Below are positions 18,131-26,044 of a stretch of 64,000 bases of DNA, one piece after another. The DNA is from Opitutales bacterium (lineage in GTDB: Bacteria > Verrucomicrobiota > Verrucomicrobiia > Opitutales > Intestinicryptomonadaceae). Within the stretch, counting starts at the first letter, position 1; every line of letters starts with the position of its first letter. The position numbers and the translations under genes were made by a program. The notes under the pieces are model-generated. The model saw nothing but the letters and a program-made list of their open reading frames with translations. It had not been told where the DNA came from and ran no database searches. Location: assembly GCA_015061945.1 (NCBI GenBank), contig SUVP01000001.1, positions 434,001-498,000 on the forward strand, written 5' to 3'.

Positions 18131-18377
18131 TTATTTTTTCTTGTCGCGAAATAACCTATAACATTTACTCCCGATTTCCTCTCGTTTTTTAACATCAAGG
18201 AAATCGGGAGAATTTATAAATGCCTCATTAAATGGGGTCGGCATACCCATATAATTTTCAAAACGTTCTGCATAAACTTTTGCAGATTCACGACCACATT
18301 TAAAATCAATCGCCCATACGAGAAGATATGCAAAAACAAGAAACCTCTCATACGACGAAATTTTCGCATCAAAATAA
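18131..18377 (-). pseudogene. Remnant of a small protein gene without a start codon
   Basis: A minus-strand frame of 81 codons runs from an in-frame TAA at 18378-18380 to a TAA at 18131-18133. It reads like real protein (for example SSYERFLVFAYLLVWAIDFK and YAERFENYMGMPTPFNEAF), yet has no usable start upstream. The first in-frame ATG is at about residue 40. An ATG at about 18367 is out of frame by one base, as expected after a single-base indel near 18355-18366. I do not recognise the family. A sequencing error is an alternative. Confidence 0.5.
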
Positions 18378-18476
18378 CATTATGTCAAAAATATTATTAC
18401 CGATAAAAATGTTATCAAAAAACTTGACAATAATTTAGAAGATAAGAAACTTGTTCCAGATAAATAAATAATTTCA

Positions 18477-18512
18477 ATGCAAAATTGGTGGCACAGTCGT
18501 ATGGTCGCATAG
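18477..18512 (+). CDS. trpL: Tryptophan leader peptide MQNWWHSRMVA
   Basis: An 11-codon ORF with tandem TGG Trp codons (18486-18491) and a TAG stop at 18510-18512, ending inside the first arm of the attenuator structure that precedes trpA. No clear Shine-Dalgarno precedes it, as for many genes in this window. TTGACA at 18424-18429 could be its promoter -35 box; no convincing -10 was found. The Trp pair, the stop placement and the following terminator together match known trp leader design. Confidence 0.75.
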   Translation: MQNWWHSRMVA

Positions 18513-18563
18513 AGTTTAAATTTTTAAACTTTTGGCGACCTTTTGTCTGGTCGCTTTTTTTTT
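18503..18563 (+). promoter_or_regulatory. Transcription attenuator before trpA
   Basis: Three segments can pair in two exclusive ways. Arm A GGTCGC (18503-18508) or arm D GGTCGC (18549-18554) can pair with arm C GCGACC (18535-18540). C:D is followed by nine T residues (18555-18563), an intrinsic terminator. A:C encloses a further hairpin GTTTAAA/TTTAAAC (18514-18529) and would block termination. A ribosome stalled at the Trp codons should leave most of A free; one at the leader stop should cover A and allow C:D. This is inferred from sequence. Confidence 0.78.
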
Positions 18564-18599
18564 GCGATTTTACAACTGGTTAAATTAAAGGATTGAAAA

Positions 18600-19406
18600 A
18601 TGAAAATATCAGAAGTTTTTGAACAAGCTAAAAAAGAAAATCGTGCAGTGCTCACGATATTCATCACTTGCGGAGACCCTAATATAGATTTCTCCGAAAA
18701 ACTCGTTGAACAAATATGCAAGTCGGGGGCAGATATTGTTGAACTCGGCGTTCCATTCTCAGACCCTATGGCAGACGGACCCGTCGTACAAGCCGCATGC
18801 TTGCGTGCACTCGACGCAAAGACAACACTCCCGCAGATTATCGCAATGGCAAAACGCTTGCGTGAACGTGGAATAGACAAGCCGTTTGTCCTCTCGTCTT
18901 ACTTCAACCCAATTCTTAAATACGGAATCGAAAAGACTGTCGATGCTTGCGTTGACGCAAATATCGAAGCAATGATTGCTCTCGACCTCCCATACGAAGA
19001 ATCTGACGAAATTGCAAGTGTTGCAGAGCCTAAAGGCGTAAAGTTCATTCAATTTGTAGCTCCTGCAACACCACTCAATCGTGTCGAAAAAATCTCTCAA
19101 AAAGACGCTGGTTTCCTCTATTATGCGACTGTCGAAAAAATCGAAATGCAAGACGGCAAGCTCGATTCAAAAATCGCACAACGCCTCGCCGATGTTCGCA
19201 AAGCTTCAAAATTGCCAGTTGCATGCGGATACGAAATTACGACAGAAGAGTTGGCACACGCATCAGCCCTCGAAAGCGATTCTGTCGTAATTGCAAGCAA
19301 GGTTGTTGATATTGCATACGGAACGTTTGAAGAAAAAGGCGAAGTTCAAGCACTCGAAGCAGTCGACGTTTTCGTCAAGAAATTGGCGAACGCTATGAAA
19401 AGATAA
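18600..19406 (+). CDS. trpA: Tryptophan synthase alpha chain, divergent
   Basis: Alpha subunit that cleaves indole-3-glycerol phosphate. Glu48 and Asp59 in ELGVPFSDPMADGP match the catalytic pair. AAAGGA precedes the ATG. Length (268 aa) is normal. Oddities: the GVTG segment of the mobile loop is replaced (LYYATVEKIEMQDG), the phosphate-binding GFGI reads GYEI, and the later GS motif reads ASK. It may be a rapidly evolving but functional TrpA or have altered activity. It is not next to other trp genes, yet it has its own Trp-codon leader, which supports a real role in tryptophan synthesis. Confidence 0.88.
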   Translation: MKISEVFEQAKKENRAVLTIFITCGDPNIDFSEKLVEQICKSGADIVELGVPFSDPMADGPVVQAACLRALDAKTTLPQIIAMAKRLRERGIDKPFVLSSYFNPILKYGIEKTVDACVDANIEAMIALDLPYEESDEIASVAEPKGVKFIQFVAPATPLNRVEKISQKDAGFLYYATVEKIEMQDGKLDSKIAQRLADVRKASKLPVACGYEITTEELAHASALESDSVVIASKVVDIAYGTFEEKGEVQALEAVDVFVKKLANAMKR

Positions 19407-19444
19407 TTTCTACTTTTTCAATTCACACCTTTAAATAAATTTAC

Positions 19445-19470
19445 AAAATCCGCCTCGGCGGATTTTTTTT
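19445..19470 (+). terminator. Intrinsic terminator after trpA
   Basis: Stem AAAATCCGC pairs with GCGGATTTT around a CTCG loop, followed by a run of T. Confidence 0.85.
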
Positions 19471-19572
19471 GCATAAAATAATCGACAAGTTCTGTTGCGA
19501 TATAGCTTGAAATTTATGATAAATTTTTGCTAATCTAACCCCTTTATTTCACAAAACAAAAGTATCACTACC

Positions 19573-21297
19573 ATGACAATGCTTATTTTGAATGTATTAG
19601 GAGGTTTAGCTATCTTCATATTCGGTATGAAGCTTATGAGCGACGGTCTGCACCGTGTAGCAGGCGAAAGAATGCGCTCTATTCTCCGTCTATTCTCATC
19701 TAACAGATTTATCGGAATCATCGCTGGATGTGTCGTTACAGCAGTAGTTCAGTCGTCGAGTGCGACAACCGTTATGGTTATCGGCTTTGTAAATGCAGGA
19801 CTTTTAAGCCTAATGCAATCAATGGGTATCATCTTTGGTGCAAACATTGGTACAACCATTACTGCACAACTCGTAGCATTTGATATATCGTGGATTATTA
19901 TGCCGTCGATTATCATCGGGCTTGTTTTGAGTTTCATAAAAAACAGAGCTCTCTCAAACTGGAGCGAAACAATCTTGGGGTTGGGCTTTCTCTTTTTAGG
20001 TATGACTTTTATGAGCGACCAGCTCAAAACTTTGTCTGAAGTAGAATGGTTCAAAAATCTTTTCCAAACTTTCAAATGTGCACCTGTTGATGGAACAATG
20101 CCATTTATGTCGGTACTGGGTGCAATCGGTATCGGTATTTTAGCAACTGTTATTATCCAAAGTAGCTCGGCTTGTTCGGGTATAGTTGTGGCTCTTGGTG
20201 CGAGTGGGCTTGTCGACATCTACACTGCTGTCGCACTCATTTTGGGTTCAAATATCGGCACAACAATCACTGCACAGCTCGCTGCCTTGACAACAAATAG
20301 AGTCGCAAAACAAGCGGCACTTGCACACACGCTTTTCAATGTAATAGGTGCATTGATTATGGCTTCAACATTTTGGATTGTAATTGACGGTACACCGAAC
20401 GGTACACCGATTTTCTTCAAAGCTGTCGATATGATGTCGGCTAACGGAACACTCCCACGCCAAATTGCAAACGCACACACGCTCTTTAACGTTTGTACAA
20501 CTGTTATTCTTATCCCTGCTATTCCACTTTTAGTTAAAGCTTGCGAAAAATTTATTCCAGTCAAAGACGAAAAAATCAAGTATCAAAGACTCGAGCCACA
20601 CTTCTTGTCGACGCCGTCAATCGCACTTTCTCAAACTGCAGGTGCATTGCGTAAGATGCTCAAAAAATCGTGGAGAATGGCTGATGCGTCGCTCAAAATT
20701 TACAACAAAAATGACGAAGAAAATCGCAACTATCTGGAAAATCTCGAAGAGTATGAAAACGATATCGACGTCAGACAAAAAGATATTACAAGCTATCTTT
20801 CAAAACTTATGCTCACCGAGCTTACAGAAGAAGAAGCTGAACAAATCCCACTACTTCTTCACTGCACAAATGACGCTGAAAGAATTGGCGACCTCTCGCT
20901 GAATATTCGTGTGATTATGGAAAACATCACAAACAAAAAATATAAGTTTAGCGAAAGTGCTGAAGCAGAATTTAACGATCTCCACGAACGCTTGAATGCG
21001 ATGGCAAATCTGTCTGTAAAACTCTTGGCGACAAAATCACCCGACCTTTTGCAAACAGCAAAAGCTCTCAAAAAGGAAATGGCAGAAACACTTAACGCAA
21101 TCGAAAGCGACCACGTCTCTCGTGTCAATAGCGGTATTTGCAGAGCTGAAGTTGGTATATCATATCTCGAACTTCTTGAAAGCATCCGCAAGGTGTCTAA
21201 AAACCTAAATAACATCATTGACCGTTGCGATAATTTCTACGAACGTTTGCCTAAAGTAAAGCGACAAAAAGAATCGCAACAAACAGCAAACGCATAA
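19573..21297 (+). CDS. Na+/phosphate symporter with C-terminal PhoU-like domain
   Basis: Inner-membrane phosphate carrier of the PNaS family, 574 aa. Two repeated membrane halves each carry the QSSSA signature (VVQSSSATT and IIQSSSACSG) and a following GxNIGTT motif (FGANIGTTITAQL, LGSNIGTTITAQL). After about residue 335 the protein becomes a soluble helical PhoU-like domain including CTNDAERIGDLSLNI. This is the NptA/YjbB-type layout. No Shine-Dalgarno is obvious before the ATG. It stands alone with a terminator after it. Confidence 0.9.
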   Translation: MTMLILNVLGGLAIFIFGMKLMSDGLHRVAGERMRSILRLFSSNRFIGIIAGCVVTAVVQSSSATTVMVIGFVNAGLLSLMQSMGIIFGANIGTTITAQLVAFDISWIIMPSIIIGLVLSFIKNRALSNWSETILGLGFLFLGMTFMSDQLKTLSEVEWFKNLFQTFKCAPVDGTMPFMSVLGAIGIGILATVIIQSSSACSGIVVALGASGLVDIYTAVALILGSNIGTTITAQLAALTTNRVAKQAALAHTLFNVIGALIMASTFWIVIDGTPNGTPIFFKAVDMMSANGTLPRQIANAHTLFNVCTTVILIPAIPLLVKACEKFIPVKDEKIKYQRLEPHFLSTPSIALSQTAGALRKMLKKSWRMADASLKIYNKNDEENRNYLENLEEYENDIDVRQKDITSYLSKLMLTELTEEEAEQIPLLLHCTNDAERIGDLSLNIRVIMENITNKKYKFSESAEAEFNDLHERLNAMANLSVKLLATKSPDLLQTAKALKKEMAETLNAIESDHVSRVNSGICRAEVGISYLELLESIRKVSKNLNNIIDRCDNFYERLPKVKRQKESQQTANA

Positions 21298-21304
21298 TCA
21301 CAAT

Positions 21305-21333
21305 AAACCCCGATTGAAAAATCGGGGTTTGTT
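21305..21333 (+). terminator. Hairpin terminator after the phosphate symporter gene
   Basis: Stem AAACCCCGATT (21305-21315) pairs with AATCGGGGTTT (21320-21330). The T tail is short (TTTGTTG). Confidence 0.7.
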
Positions 21334-21344
21334 GTATAAAAAGG

Positions 21345-21374
21345 AAGCCGACAAATTCTCATTTGTCGGCTTTT
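21345..21374 (-). terminator. Terminator of tRNA-Met
   Basis: Stem AAGCCGACAAA (21345-21355) pairs with TTTGTCGGCTT (21362-21372). On the minus strand a T-rich tail (CCTTTTTAT) follows, a few bases downstream of the tRNA 3' end. It could also act on the plus strand. Confidence 0.65.
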
Positions 21375-21378
21375 AAAG

Positions 21379-21453
<75 letters not shown>

Positions 21454-21470
21454 AAATTATTATTTATACC

Positions 21471-21498
21471 AATGTACGAATTACTCTAATCAAGTCAA
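21471..21498 (-). promoter_or_regulatory. Promoter candidate for tRNA-Met
   Basis: On the minus strand TTGACT (21498-21493), a 16-base spacer and TACATT (21476-21471) lie just upstream of the tRNA 5' end. Confidence 0.45.
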
Positions 21499-21577
21499 GT
21501 TATATTTCAAAAAAAATTTATTTTTTTATTAGTTTTTTGCGTTGAAGAACGATTCTATTTTTAGTACATTTTTAACG

Positions 21578-21976
21578 ATGAAAAGAGTATTTGCATATAT
21601 TATTTCGGTTATTTCAATTTTAACTTTCTCGGCATGTGCTGTAATAATTAGCGATGAAAGTTATAGTATGGCTGTACATGGTCAAACTATGATGAAATAT
21701 GAGAACTTTAACTGCTCGCAAGAAACTTTGAGGAATGCGACTCTCTTGGCGTTAGAAGAACGCGGTTGGATTATTACCGATAAAAATAATCCGATTAAAG
21801 CACGCCTGACAAAACTCCGTCAAGACGCACGCCTTGCAATCGATGTAAGACCAAATTCACTTTGGATTGAAACTAAAGGATCCCTTGTTGACGGCAACAA
21901 AGCGTATGTTCCAATCTCGTATTTGAATAATCTTCTTCTTTCAATCAGAAAGAACGTACAAATTCTTTCCAAATAA
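21578..21976 (+). CDS. Small lipoprotein, 132 aa
   Basis: Begins at the second possible ATG (21578) because MKRVFAYIISVISILTFSAC is a clean lipoprotein signal, with the lipobox FSAC giving a lipidated Cys near residue 20. The mature part contains TLRNATLLALEERGW and RLAIDVRPNSLWIETKGS, a short alpha-beta pattern. I do not recognise a named function. It is a single-gene unit with a strong terminator after it. Confidence 0.75.
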   Translation: MKRVFAYIISVISILTFSACAVIISDESYSMAVHGQTMMKYENFNCSQETLRNATLLALEERGWIITDKNNPIKARLTKLRQDARLAIDVRPNSLWIETKGSLVDGNKAYVPISYLNNLLLSIRKNVQILSK

Positions 21977-21993
21977 ATTTTATAACAAAGGTA

Positions 21994-22029
21994 AAAAATC
22001 TGTCGGAATTTCCCGACAGATTTTTTTTG
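21994..22029 (+). terminator. Intrinsic terminator
   Basis: Stem AAATCTGTCGG pairs with CCGACAGATTT, followed by T-run. Ends the small lipoprotein gene. Confidence 0.85.
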
Positions 22030-22049
22030 TGCACCGACGCTTGTCGACA

Positions 22050-22082
22050 ATAAAAAAAGACAAACTCTATTTGAGTTTGTCT
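22050..22082 (-). terminator. Terminator of the rplU-rpmA operon
   Basis: Stem AGACAAACTC (22058-22067) pairs with GAGTTTGTCT (22073-22082). On the minus strand it runs into a T-run complementary to 22052-22058. Confidence 0.75.
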
Positions 22083-22118
22083 TCTATTAGTTCAACGTTT
22101 TTTAAGATGTACTTTTAT

Positions 22119-22210
22119 GCCCAACCCTATTCGACTAATCTTCTGAACTTGTCCAATCGTGTTAGTTTAAGGCAATATCCTAACGCCCAACCTTATTCGA
22201 CTTCTTGAAC
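22119..22210. repeat. Imperfect direct repeat at the rpmA 3' end
   Basis: GCCCAACCCTATTCGAC (starting 22119) recurs as GCCCAACCTTATTCGAC (starting 22185). Both copies are followed by a TTCT-rich sequence and GAAC. The right copy spans the rpmA stop codon and last codons, so the left copy looks like a duplicated gene end. Confidence 0.55.
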
Positions 22211-22441
22211 AGAAACGCGACGGTGTGCACCGTCCCACTTTACGATACCGTCTTTAAGAGCGAACAAAGTGTAGTCTTTGCCTGTTCCGACGTTTTCGCC
22301 TGCGCGAACTTTAGTACCGCATTGACGAACGATAATGTTACCAGCCAATACTGCTTCGTCGCCGAATTTCTTTACGCCACGATTCTTTGGGTTTGAATCG
22401 CGTCCGTTCTTTGCACTGCTTTGACCTTTTTTATGTGCCAT
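22193..22441 (-). CDS. rpmA: Large ribosomal subunit protein bL27
   Basis: Ribosomal protein near the peptidyl transferase centre. The N-terminus [19 protein letters not shown] is the classic bL27 start without the cleaved extension found in Firmicutes, and [11 protein letters not shown] with HAGENVG-like VRAGENVG follow. Length 82 aa fits. AAAGGA precedes the ATG. It follows rplU by 19 bases in the usual order. Confidence 0.97.
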   Translation of the reverse strand: MAHKKGQSSAKNGRDSNPKNRGVKKFGDEAVLAGNIIVRQCGTKVRAGENVGTGKDYTLFALKDGIVKWDGAHRRVSVQEVE

Positions 22442-22460
22442 AAGTCGTCAATGTCCTTTC

Positions 22461-22775
22461 TTACGCTTTAATAGACTCAATCTTGATTACAGAAAGTTCT
22501 TGACGGTGACCTTGTTTGCGTTGGTAACCCTTTCTGCGTTTTTTCTTCAAGATTACAACTTTCTTTCCGCGCTTATTTTCGAGAATCTTTGCAGATACGC
22601 TTGCGCCGTCAACCAAAGGATTGCCAAATTTAACATCAGCACCTTCGCCGACCATGAGTACGTCTTTAATTTCTACCGTATCACCTGCTTTTGAATCAAC
22701 AAAGCGGTTTACGAAGATAATATCACCTTCGCTTACAGTAGCCTGTTTGCCTTGAATTTTGATTGTAGCTTTCAT
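22461..22775 (-). CDS. rplU: Large ribosomal subunit protein bL21
   Basis: Structural ribosomal protein of 104 aa. Recognisable segments are [32 protein letters not shown], and the basic [17 protein letters not shown] near the C-terminus that contacts 23S rRNA. First gene of rplU-rpmA. The 5' leader contains GCCA...TGGC (22810-22827) that could form a short hairpin, possibly a ribosomal-protein leader, but this is weak. The 186-base gap upstream otherwise holds only AT-rich DNA. Confidence 0.96.
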   Translation of the reverse strand: MKATIKIQGKQATVSEGDIIFVNRFVDSKAGDTVEIKDVLMVGEGADVKFGNPLVDGASVSAKILENKRGKKVVILKKKRRKGYQRKQGHRQELSVIKIESIKA

Positions 22776-22961
22776 TGTATTTTAAAATATCAAAGGTTTG
22801 TAATAAACAGCCATTCTTCTAAGTGGCGTAAGAAAAAAAATGCCGTCTATTGAATATTTCAAAAAAATAAGAAGTTCAAAGTTATTATCCTAAAACAAAA
22901 AATCAAGCTTCTTTTGCAAAAATATACATTTTTTTTCACAAAAGTGCTTTTTTAGCGATTT

Positions 22962-23453
22962 TTATCTCTTTGAATTTATAAAAATGGGCGATTCTGAATA
23001 AACTTTTATGACGCTAAAGACGGATCCTTCGTCAACAACAGAATGCGACGACACTTCGCTTTTGAGATGACGCACATTTAATACCCTACCCGACGCAAGC
23101 TTTTGTGCAAACGAATTATCTTTTTTGGGGATTGAATCAAACGCTACATATAGCAATGACACGCTCAAGAACATCAAAGCGACAACCGCCGACCACTCGA
23201 GTGCGATTTTCACTTTCGAGATTTTCTTTGGCTCAAAACTCGGCAAGTCTACCCCGTCTAATTTTATAAAGACCGGCTTTTTGCCGAACATTTTGCAAGT
23301 CGCATAATGAACTCTGCAAGACTTATAATACAGCGATGCCATAGTTGCGTCTTCTCTTACGCACTTGGCAAGTAAATCGAGTTCTTCGGGAGACGCTTCT
23401 GCATCGAGATACGCAGAAAGTATTTCCTCGAATCTGTCGCGTGATATTTTCAT
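22962..23453 (-). CDS. Probable anti-sigma factor (single-pass membrane protein)
   Basis: A 163-residue protein overlapping the end of the ECF sigma gene by four bases (ATGA), the standard sigma/anti-sigma arrangement. The N-terminal cytoplasmic part (FEEILSAYLDAEASPEELDLLAKCV) resembles the helical sigma-binding segment of anti-sigma factors in Planctomycetes and Verrucomicrobiota. One transmembrane helix lies at about residues 85-106, then about 55 extracytoplasmic residues with a FecR-like look. The HxxxCxxC zinc motif of ZAS domains is absent, so the assignment rests on context and the N-terminal pattern. Confidence 0.7.
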   Translation of the reverse strand: MKISRDRFEEILSAYLDAEASPEELDLLAKCVREDATMASLYYKSCRVHYATCKMFGKKPVFIKLDGVDLPSFEPKKISKVKIALEWSAVVALMFLSVSLLYVAFDSIPKKDNSFAQKLASGRVLNVRHLKSEVSSHSVVDEGSVFSVIKVYSESPIFINSKR

Positions 23454-24049
23454 CGATTAAGTTTTTCGAGCTCTTCGCGTAAAAACTCGCGAGCTCTTGA
23501 GAGTCGGCTCTTTACTGTTCCGACACTCAGACCTAATTTTTCTGCAATTTCGTCATAGCTCATATCGAGTTCATTGCGGAGCTTTAAAACATCGGCATAC
23601 TTGGCTGGGATAGATGCCATTGCTTTTGGCAACATCTCAACCATTTCAGATGTAATTGCACATTCAGCCGGAGTTTGAGCTTCGGCTTCAATTGTATCGC
23701 AAACGGTCATATCGCCATCTTCGCCGATTGGAGTATCGAGAGAAATCGAGCTTGAACGTTTGCGACGGTGCCAATACCAATGTTTATTGCGTGCAAGGTT
23801 TGTTGCTATGCGATATAACCATGTTGCTATTGCACATTCGCCTCTAAAATTACCAATACTTTTGCGTGCTCTTATAAATGTATCTTGTGCGACTTCTTCC
23901 GCATCCTGACGATTATCGAGCAAACTATTTGCACGATTATATATCTTGCTCCAATGCGAATTGACAAGTTCTCCAAAAGCGTTGTCGTCGCCACCCTTTA
24001 ATCTTTCAAGGAGGTTATCTGGAGATGTTGTCTGAATTGTTTTTTCCAT
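23450..24049 (-). CDS. ECF-type RNA polymerase sigma factor
   Basis: Group 4 sigma factor, 199 aa. Region 2 contains NRQDAEEVAQDTFIRA and TWLYRIATNLARN. Region 4 contains MSYDEIAEKLGLSVGTVKSRLSRAR, a clear helix-turn-helix binding the -35 element. A TGAAAC-N16-CGTC promoter lies 39 bases upstream of its start, so it likely activates its own transcription. Cotranscribed with the membrane anti-sigma gene. The inducing signal is unknown. Divergent from the GTPase operon at 24301. Confidence 0.92.
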   Translation of the reverse strand: MEKTIQTTSPDNLLERLKGGDDNAFGELVNSHWSKIYNRANSLLDNRQDAEEVAQDTFIRARKSIGNFRGECAIATWLYRIATNLARNKHWYWHRRKRSSSISLDTPIGEDGDMTVCDTIEAEAQTPAECAITSEMVEMLPKAMASIPAKYADVLKLRNELDMSYDEIAEKLGLSVGTVKSRLSRAREFLREELEKLNR

Positions 24050-24084
24050 ATTTCTTCTTCTCTTTCCTAAATTCTTATAATTTA

Positions 24085-24113
24085 TTAGACGTTTGCAACA
24101 GAAAAACGTTTCA
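24085..24113 (-). promoter_or_regulatory. ECF-type autoregulatory promoter candidate
   Basis: On the minus strand TGAAAC (24113-24108), exactly 16 bases, then CGTC within CGTCTAA (24091-24085). This matches the AAC/CGTC design of many ECF promoters and lies directly upstream of the sigma gene start (24049). Confidence 0.65.
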
Positions 24114-24220
24114 AAAAAAATAAAAATTTTTTCTGTTCATATATATTTTCGCTAAAAACTTATGAAATATATCGACAATTTGAAAAAAATCTTAATAATT
24201 TAGCTACATAGGAGAAATCT

Positions 24221-24243
24221 ATTTTCGTTATCCCGACGAAAAT
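24221..24243. promoter_or_regulatory. Perfect 8-bp inverted repeat upstream of the GTPase operon
   Basis: ATTTTCGT (24221-24228), seven-base spacer, ACGAAAAT (24236-24243). No T-run follows, so it is not a terminator. It lies between the ECF operon promoter and the GTPase start (24301) and could be an operator or a 5' UTR hairpin. Confidence 0.4.
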
Positions 24244-24300
24244 CATTTGACCATTGATGAAAATCGATAACAGACTTTTTAAAATTTAAGGTAAAGAATT

Positions 24301-26043
24301 ATGTTTGGATTCGGAAAGAACAAAAAATCGCACACGAACGTAGCAATAGTTGATTGCCAAACTGGAGTAATCCAAGAAAGCAAAAAATTTCCAATCACTC
24401 TGGGTGGCGATGACAGCACAATCAAAACAAATATCCCAACGCCATTCTTGGAAATATCTAAAAATAAAAATGGCGAGTTTGAGCTCACACCATTGAATCC
24501 AGAAGATAATGTGAAAATCAACGGAGTGAGAATATCGGCTCCGATAAAGTTTTCTGACGCCGTTACAATGCAAATAGGCGAACGCCTCTTTTATATAATT
24601 ACCGATCCACAAGTTCTCGAACGAGCTCGCAATATGGATACATCAAAGTGGCTCGTATTTTATTCTGAAACTGGCAGAATAGAAGACGAAGTTCCATTTG
24701 AACGCCTTAAACAATCAGTATTAGGACGTGGATTAAACGGTGCGGGAATCGCATTCTGCCCAAAAAATTTTGATATCGGCTTTATGTTTTCGGCAGTATT
24801 TTCTGATGCCGATAAAAACGATGAGGCTTCGTCTATAATACCATTGCTTTCCGAAAATGCCGAAGCTGTTACATGCCCACTTTGCTGGTTAAAATTCGAT
24901 ATTGGCGACGCAATGAGCATAGCAGTTCACGAAACGTTGCGTTCCGACCCAATTTTAGGACCGACAGAAATGCTCCGTTTCTTGCCGACATCGTTCAACG
25001 AAGACGGCGTACCAATCGACCCAGCAGGAATGCCTGCTCCCGATGTAGCTTGCCCACATTGCCGAAAAAAACTTCCACCAAATTATCTTGAAATTGATAG
25101 AAAGATTTTCTCGATAGTCGGCGCACCTTCGGCTGGAAAATCTTATTATTTAAGTGCGTTGATTCGTCAACTTCAGAACACGCTCTACAAAGATTTTGAC
25201 ATCGTGTTAAAAGACCTCGACCCAACGGGTAATATGCTTTTGACACAGATGAAAAATAGCTTGTTTTCAGCAAAGCGTCCAGAAGATGCAATCCTTGCAA
25301 AGACAGCACTCGAAGGCTTGATGTACGAACGGTATCCACGTTTTGGTAAAATGGTCGCACTGCCAAAACCTCTAACGTATTCACTCACAAAAAATGAAGA
25401 ATTAAAGACATCGCTCATCTTCTACGATAACGCTGGCGAACACTTTGAACCAGGTCTCGACATCGAAGAATCGCCAGGTGCGATGCACGTTGCAAGCTCT
25501 GCTGGTATATTCTTTTTAATCGACCCCGCTGCGAACAGAAACTTCAAAAAAGCTATTGGCGAACACCCCGACCCTCAACTAAACATCGTCGGTAGACTCG
25601 ATCAACAAGACACAATTCTTTCCGAAATGGAAATTCGCATAAAGAGAATTCTTGCGATTGAACCGTCGAAAAAAATTGATACGCCACTGGCAATTCTAAT
25701 CGGCAAATGCGATATTTGGCAAAATCTACTTCCAGAAAAATTGAAGAATCCGATTGTCGATAAAAAACTCGATTTAAATGCAATAGATTACAACAGTGCA
25801 ATTCTGCAAAAGTTCCTCGCCGAGATTGATCCGTCGATTGTCGCAAGTGCGTTGTCTATTTCAACTAATTTGCGATTCTTTGCAGTGAGTGCGTTAGGAC
25901 ACTCTCCGCAAATGCTCACAGAAGGTCATTGTGCAGGCAAGATTGCACCAATTCCAGAAAAAATAAATCCGATGGAAGTTGAAATACCAGTCATTTGGGC
26001 GTTGTCGCACTGCTCCGATTTAATCCCAACGATAAAATCGTAA
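24301..26043 (+). CDS. FHA-like / zinc-ribbon / TRAFAC-type GTPase
   Basis: First gene of a four-gene operon. Residues 13-102 have an FHA-like pattern (FPITLGGDDSTI, then VKINGVRIS and MQIGERLFYII). A split zinc ribbon has Cys192-Cys195 and Cys251-Cys254 (CPLC, CPHC). The P-loop domain starts at 270: Walker A GAPSAGKS (274-281), switch-II DNAGE (376-380) and GKCD (468-471) as the guanine-specificity motif, although its first base-contact position is Gly rather than Asn. This resembles the GTPases found with GAP1-type proteins in proposed bacterial conflict or signalling systems. Soluble; no signal peptide. AAGG lies before the ATG. Confidence 0.8.
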   Translation: MFGFGKNKKSHTNVAIVDCQTGVIQESKKFPITLGGDDSTIKTNIPTPFLEISKNKNGEFELTPLNPEDNVKINGVRISAPIKFSDAVTMQIGERLFYIITDPQVLERARNMDTSKWLVFYSETGRIEDEVPFERLKQSVLGRGLNGAGIAFCPKNFDIGFMFSAVFSDADKNDEASSIIPLLSENAEAVTCPLCWLKFDIGDAMSIAVHETLRSDPILGPTEMLRFLPTSFNEDGVPIDPAGMPAPDVACPHCRKKLPPNYLEIDRKIFSIVGAPSAGKSYYLSALIRQLQNTLYKDFDIVLKDLDPTGNMLLTQMKNSLFSAKRPEDAILAKTALEGLMYERYPRFGKMVALPKPLTYSLTKNEELKTSLIFYDNAGEHFEPGLDIEESPGAMHVASSAGIFFLIDPAANRNFKKAIGEHPDPQLNIVGRLDQQDTILSEMEIRIKRILAIEPSKKIDTPLAILIGKCDIWQNLLPEKLKNPIVDKKLDLNAIDYNSAILQKFLAEIDPSIVASALSISTNLRFFAVSALGHSPQMLTEGHCAGKIAPIPEKINPMEVEIPVIWALSHCSDLIPTIKS

Positions 26044-26044
26044 T

